NCBI GenBank assembly: GCA_002718195.1
Contig: PBDU01000009.1
Location: forward strand, 4,972-45,093
Direction of reading: 5' to 3'
Source: Methanobacteriota archaeon
GTDB lineage: Archaea; Thermoplasmatota; Poseidoniia; Poseidoniales; Poseidoniaceae
DNA length: 40,122 nucleotides
A program made the translations under genes and the position numbers. Every line of letters starts with the position of its first letter. The stretch's first letter is position 1. Under the pieces are notes generated by a model, which was not told the origin of the DNA, ran no database searches, and saw only the letters and a list, made by a program, of their open reading frames with translations. Positions 34,806-40,122 of the stretch are shown here, piece after piece.

Positions 34806-35386
34806 TATCTTCTTCCTCTGGAACTATGACAAGAGCTATGACATGATGCATGGCAAGTGTTTAGAGTAACTGTTGTAGTCGTTCCTCTTGCTGCATTATA
34901 TAAGTCTCTCAATTGAGCAAATTTTTGTTCTAAATGAGAATCATCGATCATTGTATATGATCCACTTCCCAATACAATAGAACCGTTATATACAGAGTTT
35001 TGACGATATGAAGTACTCATATATGCAATTGCAGTATTATCGTAAATAATACCAGGTGATGGTTGTGAACCAGTGTTACCTCCACCGCCAGTAATATTAT
35101 GACGAGCTCTTAAACTACGAATTGAGCTATAATTAAATGTTTCGTTTTCAATTGCTGTTTCTAGTCCACCGCCAGTAATTAACTCACCGCTATTTTTTAA
35201 AGATGCACCTGTAATTCCAAGTGATCTGCCGCCTGTGGTTCCGCCAAAATAGCTAGGCCAGTCGCCATGTGAAAATGGGTGAGCATTAGATCCCCATGAA
35301 ATACCAGTGTTTGCAGCTGGTGGCACATAGTCAGCAAATCGATTTACAATGTTTTGGTCTTCGACCGGATTAGTTAGTGTTGCCAT
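34805..35386 (-). CDS. Likely substrate of the operon: virion-like protein with C-terminal C-H-x-S repeats
   Basis: The 193-residue protein has a Gly/Ser/Asn/Thr-rich, strand-like body with few charges, more like a phage structural protein than an enzyme. Features include ISWGSNAHPF near 29, several GG turns and a short helix (SHLEQKFAQLRDLYNAARG, about 149-167). It ends in three tandem C-H-x-S units at residues 178-189 followed by RGRR. These hold its only cysteines. Such a repeat of modifiable residues at the end of a leader-like body, flanked by radical SAM/SPASM genes, fits a modified substrate (RiPP-like, reminiscent of but distinct from the His-Xaa-Ser system). The start overlaps the SPASM gene before it by 17 bases. 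A late promoter motif lies 86 bases upstream. Substrate status is inference. Confidence 0.8.
   Translation of the reverse strand: MATLTNPVEDQNIVNRFADYVPPAANTGISWGSNAHPFSHGDWPSYFGGTTGGRSLGITGASLKNSGELITGGGLETAIENETFNYSSIRSLRARHNITGGGGNTGSQPSPGIIYDNTAIAYMSTSYRQNSVYNGSIVLGSGSYTMIDDSHLEQKFAQLRDLYNAARGTTTTVTLNTCHASCHSSCHSSRGRR
34820..34855 (-). repeat. Three tandem Cys-His-x-Ser units (CHAS, CHSS, CHSS)
   Basis: Residues 178-189 of the 193-residue protein. The 12-base units are diverged in codon choice (TGC or TGT; GCA, AGC, AGT and TCT all used), so the repeat is kept at the protein level. They are followed only by Arg-Gly-Arg-Arg and the stop. Confidence 0.85.
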
Positions 35387-36404
35387 ATTTCTCGTCCAAT
35401 TCTTTCATTAAAAATCTTGGCGCGCCACATATATCATCTTCCCAAGCCAATTGGTGGCAGTCGCCTTTACAGTATTTATACACTTTGCACTCGTAACATC
35501 GTGGATCTCTTTGCAATTCTTCCATGATAACATTACAGCGTTTTGGCGAATTGATAACCAATTCTGGCGGTTCCATAATATGTCCAAAAGCACTTGTTGG
35601 AGCCGAATTTGGACATCCGGCTATCCCACCGTCAGCATTTATAGTGAATAGCTTTTGTTCACAGTCACGGCAAAATGTACCGGCGCCGGTATAGCCAGTT
35701 TCAAATTTGGTGTATATGTTTTCCATAAACTCATTATCAAACCAACTGCGAGCTCCAGTTGATTCCATAAAGTGATGCATATCTAAGAAATAGTTTTGTA
35801 GGTCTAGGTTAGATGGAAAGACTGGATTGCGAGTGGCATTACCATCATGAGTAATACGTTCAAGGGCCATTTCTTGTACACCTAAATCTCTGACATATCT
35901 TAATAGCTTTTCAGGACCCATTTGAATAGTATCACTTGTAAGTGATACAAACAACTTAATAGTATAACCTCTTTGTAATAATAATTTGACATTTGATTCA
36001 AATAGATCTCTTTGTTTCTCATTATCAAATCGAATGGTTGGATCCCATGAGGTACCAATACGTTTGTTGCATACACTATCTAAAAAGTCTAATCGTTTTT
36101 CGGTAAGTTTAAGAACCAGGTTAGTGGTGATACCATAAGTAGCATCATCACCCCACTTTTCCTGCGTTAATTCATAGAATCTCATCATATCATTAACAGG
36201 CGCAAGAAAAGGCTCACCACCGTGATACTCAAAATGAGTGGTCATTGTTGGATGAAGTTCTTTTAATTCATTACACCACTTGGCTACAGCATCAGGATTA
36301 AAATAAATCTTGGCTCCATTGATACCATTTGTAAAGCAGTGGTCACAGTTTAGATTACATGTCTCCGTCGTTTTGACGTAGATCATAGTGTCATTTTTAA
36401 TCAT
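35370..36404 (-). CDS. Radical SAM/SPASM peptide-modifying-type enzyme
   Basis: The 344-residue protein is the most canonical SPASM enzyme here. The radical SAM motif is C16, C20, C23 (TETCNLNCDHCF) and the GGEP motif is at 62-65. The SPASM region has C245, C248 and C264 (CRDCEQKLFTINADGGIAGC), then C303, C306, C312, C316 and C326 (CYECKVYKYCKGDC). This matches anaerobic sulfatase maturase-like and RiPP-maturing enzymes that use two auxiliary clusters to modify Cys, Ser or nearby residues. It is directly upstream of the Cys/His/Ser-tailed protein, with a 17-base overlap, the usual layout for an enzyme and its substrate. It overlaps the cupin gene by 4 bases. Confidence 0.92.
   Translation of the reverse strand: MIKNDTMIYVKTTETCNLNCDHCFTNGINGAKIYFNPDAVAKWCNELKELHPTMTTHFEYHGGEPFLAPVNDMMRFYELTQEKWGDDATYGITTNLVLKLTEKRLDFLDSVCNKRIGTSWDPTIRFDNEKQRDLFESNVKLLLQRGYTIKLFVSLTSDTIQMGPEKLLRYVRDLGVQEMALERITHDGNATRNPVFPSNLDLQNYFLDMHHFMESTGARSWFDNEFMENIYTKFETGYTGAGTFCRDCEQKLFTINADGGIAGCPNSAPTSAFGHIMEPPELVINSPKRCNVIMEELQRDPRCYECKVYKYCKGDCHQLAWEDDICGAPRFLMKELDEKYGNTN
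35473..35480 (-). promoter_or_regulatory. Candidate internal late promoter TATAAATA ahead of the substrate gene
   Basis: Exact late consensus on the minus strand inside the SPASM gene (codons for Val-Tyr-Lys-Tyr), 86 bases before the substrate ATG. It could raise the substrate to virion-protein levels late in infection. A chance match is possible. Confidence 0.35.
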
Positions 36405-36805
36405 TCAATTCCTATTGATAACATAATAGATGGTTCAATATTCATAGCATGGTGAGGTGTATTTGCTGGGATCTTAATATAACTACCTTCTTCAATAATA
36501 GTTATCTCACCATCAATCATCATAGTTTTGGATCCTTCTAAAACGTATATAAATACATCTATAGGATCTGTATGATCCGGAAACGAAATGCCGAAAGGAG
36601 GTGAGATATAACAATGAACCGTATGTTTATCCGTTATGCCGAGCTTTTGCACAATATGTTCAAACTCATGTTCAAGCCCTTCTACCTTGACGACGTTTCG
36701 CTCCTCAGCGATATGTCTGCCGATAGAAAGTACAGGGATTACGTGATCGCGCCCAGCACTATCAATAAAACAAGCTTTTGAACCTTTATGCAAAATATCG
36801 AGCAA
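36401..36805 (-). CDS. Cupin-fold protein, probable metal-dependent oxygenase
   Basis: This 134-residue protein has a C-terminal cupin barrel: FPDHTDPIDVFIYVLEG (about 76-91) and EEGSYIKIPANTPHHAMN. H78 and D80 with H118 or H119 could form an HxD...H metal site like that of 2OG oxygenases. It is the first gene of the operon. No ATG is in frame, so it probably begins with the TTG at 36805, about 29 bases after the predicted transcription start, which would limit its level. It may be an oxygenase or a small-molecule-binding regulator. Confidence 0.78.
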   Translation of the reverse strand: MLDILHKGSKACFIDSAGRDHVIPVLSIGRHIAEERNVVKVEGLEHEFEHIVQKLGITDKHTVHCYISPPFGISFPDHTDPIDVFIYVLEGSKTMMIDGEITIIEEGSYIKIPANTPHHAMNIEPSIMLSIGIE

Positions 36806-36822
36806 TTCTAATTTCCAATCTA

Positions 36823-36830
36823 TATAAATA
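36823..36830 (+). promoter_or_regulatory. Late promoter TATAAATA for the second fiber module
   Basis: Exact late consensus in the 63-base gap between the divergent operon and the gene at 36869, with AGGA at 36858-36861 before that ATG. It lies just past the predicted transcription start of the opposing sigma70-like promoter. Confidence 0.65.
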
Positions 36831-36840
36831 ACTCAGTAAT

Positions 36841-36869
36841 ATTATATATCATATCGCAGGAAATGTAAA
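36841..36869 (-). promoter_or_regulatory. sigma70-like promoter of the radical SAM operon (TTTACA - 17 bp - TATAAT)
   Basis: Read on the minus strand, TTTACA at 36869-36864 and TATAAT at 36846-36841 are 17 bases apart, the same hexamers and spacing as the gp32 promoter. Transcription would begin near 36834, leading directly into the cupin gene. The -35 box touches the first base of the ATG of the divergent virion gene. Confidence 0.65.
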
Positions 36870-37201
36870 TGGCTATTTATGCTAATCTAGTAGTTGACCA
36901 AGGGACAGACTTCTCGTCGTTTATCACGCTTGAAGATACGTCTGGTGCGGTTGTTGACCTTACAGGTTACACAGCTGCTGGTATGGTCAGAAGAACTTAT
37001 AAGTCTTCAACATCAATTAGTTTCACAACCTCTATTCCAGATCCAACATCTGGAGAGATTAAGATTCAATTGGATGCTTCTACGACATCTGGCATGAAAG
37101 CTGGGCGTTATGTGTATGATGTAGAAATTACTTCATCGGGTGGTGCAGTTTCAAGAGTGGTCGAAGGCCAGCTTGAGGTTAATCCAGGCGTTACTTACTA
37201 G
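36869..37201 (+). CDS. Small virion protein with beta-sandwich-like fold
   Basis: This 110-residue protein is strand-rich: DLTGYTAAGMVRRTYKS (about 31-47), DPTSGEIKIQLDAS and KAGRYVYDVEITSSGG (about 76-91). The pattern is common in small structural proteins of marine T4-like phages and resembles the fiber-attaching N-terminal domain of baseplate upper proteins in other phages. It opens the second fiber module behind a late promoter motif. A fiber adaptor role is likely but unproven. Confidence 0.75.
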   Translation: MAIYANLVVDQGTDFSSFITLEDTSGAVVDLTGYTAAGMVRRTYKSSTSISFTTSIPDPTSGEIKIQLDASTTSGMKAGRYVYDVEITSSGGAVSRVVEGQLEVNPGVTY

Positions 37202-37210
37202 GAGAGTTAG

Positions 37211-37432
37211 ATGCCAGCTACTAATATTAAAGCAGTTGTTTCTTCGGGTACCAACCTAAGAGCTAAAACAGTTGCTATTGCCCCTCGTCAAAGTCTATTA
37301 GACTTAACTGATGTTAACCCCTCGGGATTGGCCGACGGGGCGGTACTATTATATGATGCAGCAACTCAACAATTCCTAGTCAAAAATGAAATGGATAAAG
37401 CCACAACCAAGATCATTGGAGGACATTACTAA
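37211..37432 (+). CDS. Small virion protein, 73 residues
   Basis: The sequence has LRAKTVAIAPRQSLLDLTDV and DGAVLLYDAATQQFLVKNE, the latter a short strand motif found in fiber and fiber-connector proteins (a similar LKWSGTQW segment appears in the fiber gene at 39635). GGAG lies before the ATG and the stop overlaps the next fiber gene by 1 base. It is probably a fiber-linker protein. Confidence 0.75.
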   Translation: MPATNIKAVVSSGTNLRAKTVAIAPRQSLLDLTDVNPSGLADGAVLLYDAATQQFLVKNEMDKATTKIIGGHY

Positions 37433-38907
37433 TGGCTACTATAATTAAGATTAAAAATTCCGGTACTTCCGGCGCTCCCTCCGCTGTAGCTACCGGTGAA
37501 TTCGCTTACTCGTATCAGGCGGGTTCGCAAGCAAACGGAGGTGATAGACTTTATATTGGTACTGGTACTGAAACAAACGGTGCTGCTGCAAATATCGAAG
37601 TCATTGGTGGTAAGTATTTCACAGGAATGCTTGACCACGTTCATGGTACAAACACTGCGTCTTCGGCCGCAATCTTGGATGCAAACCAAAAGATTGATGT
37701 ATGGAACGTTGATAACCTTACCATGGATGGTAACTCGATTACGAGTACAGATACAAATGGTGATATTACTCTGGATCCAAATGGTACTGGTAACATTAAC
37801 CTTACCGGTCCAGTAGTTCATACCGCTGGCGATTTTAGCGCTACCACAAACACTGCTGGTAATATTACACTGGATGCTACCGCTTCTGGTACTGTTTCGC
37901 TTATTGGTGCAGTATCTATTAACGGTGCTCTTGCACAAACTGGTAACTCAAGTGTTACTGGTCTGTTGAATGTTGATAATCTTCGCCTTGATGGTAACAC
38001 CATTTCAACAACTGATACAAATGGCGATATGACACTGGCGCCAAATGGTTCTGGTGAGATTATTACCAATGCAACATCTTCGTTAAAAATTCCAGTTGGT
38101 TCAACTGCTCAAAGACCTACAGCCGCTACTGGTCAAATTCGTTTTAATAACACGGACGGTAGATTTGAAGGTTACGACGGTAATGCTTGGGCAGGTCTTG
38201 GTGGCGTGGTTGACGTTGACCAGGATACTTTCATTAAAGCAGAAACTTCACCAACTGTTGATAACGACGAATTAGAATTCCACACTGGTGGTACAAAGCG
38301 TGCTACAATGTCTACCACAGCGATGACATTCAACGACACTGCTATGACCTTCCAGGTTGGCAAAATTAAAATCGATGATGATACAATTTCAACTACCTCT
38401 GGTGGTACAATGTATCTTGATCCAAACCCTGCTGGTTCAGCTGGTTCGGTTGTTATTGAAGGTGACTTAACTGTTAATGGTACTCAAACCACAGTTAATT
38501 CTACCACAGTAACAATTGATGATCCAGTCTTCACACTGGCTGGTGATACTGCACCAACCACAAATGATGGCTTGGATAAGGGTATTGAATTCCGTTGGTA
38601 TGATAGTGCTGCAAAGATGGGCTTCTTTGGTTACGATCTTTCTGATAACAGATTTAAGATGATCGAAGATGCTACCGAGTCTGGTGGTACATATTCTGGT
38701 ACAGTTTCTGGCGTTCAATTTGGTAACGCAAAACTTACTAGCATTACGATGGATGCAACAGGTACTGGTTACGCACAAAATGGTGTCCTGGTTACTGATT
38801 CAAATGACGATGTTGTTTACAAGACATCTTCAACTGATGGTCATGTACTTCAGGTAAATGCTTCTGGCGTACCTTTCTTTGGACACATTGATTGCGGGAC
38901 TTACTAA
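37432..38907 (+). CDS. Tail fiber protein with beta-repeats
   Basis: The 491-residue protein starts with an adaptor-like TIIKIKNSGTSGAPSAVATGE, the 'GEFAYSY' type N-terminus common in marine phage fibers. Repeats follow: NVDNLTMDGNSITSTDTNGD at about 92-111, a second copy starting NVDNLRLDGNTISTTDTNGD near 181, and a third, diverged copy near 312 (KIKIDDDTISTTSGG). Each is followed by a DPNG or APNG turn. The rest is Gly/Thr/Asn-rich strand sequence ending HIDCGTY. It likely forms part of a trimeric fiber. Host range would depend on it or on the genes after it. Confidence 0.82.
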   Translation: MATIIKIKNSGTSGAPSAVATGEFAYSYQAGSQANGGDRLYIGTGTETNGAAANIEVIGGKYFTGMLDHVHGTNTASSAAILDANQKIDVWNVDNLTMDGNSITSTDTNGDITLDPNGTGNINLTGPVVHTAGDFSATTNTAGNITLDATASGTVSLIGAVSINGALAQTGNSSVTGLLNVDNLRLDGNTISTTDTNGDMTLAPNGSGEIITNATSSLKIPVGSTAQRPTAATGQIRFNNTDGRFEGYDGNAWAGLGGVVDVDQDTFIKAETSPTVDNDELEFHTGGTKRATMSTTAMTFNDTAMTFQVGKIKIDDDTISTTSGGTMYLDPNPAGSAGSVVIEGDLTVNGTQTTVNSTTVTIDDPVFTLAGDTAPTTNDGLDKGIEFRWYDSAAKMGFFGYDLSDNRFKMIEDATESGGTYSGTVSGVQFGNAKLTSITMDATGTGYAQNGVLVTDSNDDVVYKTSSTDGHVLQVNASGVPFFGHIDCGTY

Positions 38908-38924
38908 TATTATAAGGATATATT

Positions 38925-39140
38925 ATGTCAATAGAATATGATCAGCAAGAATTGCTGAATGAATACATTGCAAGACAAAATCGAAAGATTAGCGAGTTAC
39001 AAAGCCAGAATATTATGCTTGAAACTCGCCTTGCAATGGCCGAGAAGAAAATTATAGATCTTGTCGGTGATGATGAAGAGGTTATGGACGCAGGAACATT
39101 TGGCCCAGAAGATGAGCCAGAACAAGATAAGGAAGAATGA
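38925..39140 (+). CDS. Small coiled-coil protein with acidic tail
   Basis: The 71-residue protein has a coiled coil over about residues 8-50 (YIARQNRKISELQSQ then LETRLAMAEKKI) and a strongly acidic tail. It lies between two fiber genes, with AAGGA about 8 bases before the ATG. It resembles the coiled-coil gene at 24880 in size and location and may aid fiber trimerisation. Confidence 0.75.
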   Translation: MSIEYDQQELLNEYIARQNRKISELQSQNIMLETRLAMAEKKIIDLVGDDEEVMDAGTFGPEDEPEQDKEE

Positions 39141-39143
39141 TAA

Positions 39144-39635
39144 ATGGGAACTGTAGTTCAGTTTAAGAGATCGACTACGGCAAATGCGAAACCACAAGCC
39201 AGTGATTTAACGGCCGGTGAAATTGCCATAAACACTAATGATGGTAAATTGTTCCTTGAAAAGGATAATGGCTCGGTAGTCGAAATTGCATTTGGTGACA
39301 ATGAACTTATCCTTGATGATTCGGTTATTACCACAGCCACTCTTACGACTACAAACAATAATGCAAACCAAGTTGTCGATTCATTCGCGGCAGCTACATT
39401 CCGATGTGTCAAATATCTTATTCAAGTAACATCTGGTACTGATTTCCAGGTGTCTGAAATTTTATCAGTTCACGATGGTACCACAGTTTATCTTACAGAA
39501 TATGCCTCAATTGCAACTAATGCAGAGTTAGCAACCTTTGATTCAGATATTAGTTCAAACAATGTAAGGCTTTTAGTTGATCCAGTTAATAATGCTACAA
39601 CAATAAAAATTACACGGACTGGAGTGAAAGCATAA
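39144..39635 (+). CDS. Fiber-associated virion protein
   Basis: This 163-residue protein starts with VQFKRSTTANAKPQASDLTAGEIAINTNDGKL over about residues 5-36, split here by a turn, the widely shared N-terminal module of marine phage fiber proteins. The remaining 120 residues are strand-rich with a pattern like a small receptor or adaptor domain. The stop overlaps the next gene by 1 base. Confidence 0.78.
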   Translation: MGTVVQFKRSTTANAKPQASDLTAGEIAINTNDGKLFLEKDNGSVVEIAFGDNELILDDSVITTATLTTTNNNANQVVDSFAAATFRCVKYLIQVTSGTDFQVSEILSVHDGTTVYLTEYASIATNAELATFDSDISSNNVRLLVDPVNNATTIKITRTGVKA

Positions 39636-40122
39636 TGCCAATCAATAAGATTCCACAACGGGCCTTTAGCAACGACGATATGATCGTTGATAATTATACA
39701 GCCACAGCCGGTCAAACGGCATTTACTTTAACTAGGGCTGCAGCTGTTAACTCACTTCTTGTACACGTCAATGATGTTATTCAACAACCTACTGTAGATT
39801 ATACAGTGGCTGGTACTACATTGACATTTACTTCTGCTCTTTCAGTGAATGATGATGTAAGAGTTCGTGTCATGACTGAAAGACCTCTTGGTACTCAGTC
39901 AGGTGGAAGTGGTGCTACAACTCTTGGTGCACTAAATGATGTTTCTTCGGCTGCACCAGCCACGGGCCAAGTACTTAAGTGGAGTGGTACTCAATGGGCA
40001 CCAGATACTGATGCAACTGGAGGCAGTGGTGGCGGTGGAGCATTTACTTCAACTACCGACGGCGCAAGTTTAACAAGTACAACTGCTGGTTCGGCTGCCG
40101 GCCCAGAAGTAGAATTCCATAG
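39635..40122 (+). CDS. Tail fiber protein, 3' end beyond window
   Basis: The ORF starts at the TAATG overlap with the gene before it and stays open to the last base (162 codons seen). The N-terminal 85 residues (PINKIPQRAFSNDDMIVDNY, then TATAGQTAFTLTRA and VHVNDVIQQPTVDYTVAG) are the module that begins many T4-like fiber proteins. A Gly/Ser linker and a LGALNDVSSAAPATGQVLKW strand follow. It is cut by the window edge, so length and tip are unknown. Confidence 0.85.
   Translation, partial: MPINKIPQRAFSNDDMIVDNYTATAGQTAFTLTRAAAVNSLLVHVNDVIQQPTVDYTVAGTTLTFTSALSVNDDVRVRVMTERPLGTQSGGSGATTLGALNDVSSAAPATGQVLKWSGTQWAPDTDATGGSGGGGAFTSTTDGASLTSTTAGSAAGPEVEFH

Noticed and set aside
34820..34855. C-x3-C-H spacing that could be read as a variant c-type heme-binding motif
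   Set aside because: The protein has no signal peptide, and heme attachment happens outside the cytoplasm with host machinery. Regular C-H-x-S units next to SPASM genes fit a modified core better.
27141..36404. Radical SAM genes as 7-deazaguanine (QueE-like) DNA modification genes
   Set aside because: No QueC, QueD, FolE or transglycosylase-type partner is visible, and the SPASM-like tails and the oxygenases point to protein or peptide substrates.
36548..36555. TATAAATA on the plus strand inside the cupin gene
   Set aside because: It is antisense to the cupin gene and over 300 bases from the next plus-strand gene, which has its own closer late motif.
37429..37938. 169-residue open frame antisense to the fiber gene
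   Set aside because: Cys/Asn/Thr-rich shadow of the fiber repeats, with no ribosome site and no domain.
1..40122. tRNA genes, rRNA, CRISPR arrays or insertion sequences
   Set aside because: I saw no cloverleaf-like gap, no regularly spaced repeats outside coding fiber or tape-measure repeats, and no transposase. Intergenic gaps are all under 100 bases.

Overview
The window is a piece of a tailed-phage genome of the T4-like myovirus type. It carries a syntenic set of T4 core genes: gp33, gp59, gp32, gp4, gp48, gp53, a gp27-like hub, gp5, a PAAR tip, gp25, gp6, gp7-like and gp8. The small virion proteins, the DUF4815-type giant protein and the abundance of 2-oxoglutarate (2OG) oxygenases resemble marine relatives such as cyanomyoviruses and pelagimyophages. 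No photosynthesis gene, tRNA or other host marker is visible, so the host cannot be named from this window.

Layout. (1) 1-3369, plus strand: a conserved hypothetical protein, a SleB-type wall hydrolase, late co-activator gp33, helicase loader gp59, then a sigma70-like promoter and single-stranded DNA binding protein gp32, closed by a strong hairpin terminator. (2) 3403-8536, minus strand: head-completion gp4, an unknown conserved protein, a tail-tube-fold baseplate protein, a gp26-like protein with a probable programmed -1 frameshift, an EF-hand membrane protein and a repeat-built tape-measure candidate. (3) 8581-26264, plus strand: baseplate tube cap, hub, spike, PAAR-peptidase tip, wedge genes and the first fiber-like gene. 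TATAAATA late-promoter motifs lie upstream of several of these genes. (4) 26269-36805, minus strand: a compact 14-gene operon with overlapping genes. It encodes five radical SAM proteins (one with a probable cobalamin-binding domain), three 2OG-Fe(II) oxygenases, one cupin, four unknown proteins and one 193-residue protein ending in three C-H-x-S repeats. (5) 36869-40122, plus strand: small virion proteins and tail-fiber genes, the last cut by the window edge.

The most striking region is (4). My reading is a phage-encoded, RiPP-like modification pathway: the 193-residue protein is the likely substrate, and the radical SAM and oxygenase enzymes would modify its Cys/His/Ser tail or the neighbouring fibers. 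The operon sits inside the tail-fiber module, and its product could be a chemically modified virion tip or adhesin. It has its own sigma70-like promoter (TTTACA, 17 bp, TATAAT), with the same hexamers and spacing as the gp32 promoter. That promoter is divergent from, and interleaved with, a late promoter for the adjacent virion genes. This suggests the enzymes are made before the structural proteins they would act on. The gene families are read from sequence motifs; the pathway itself is inference.
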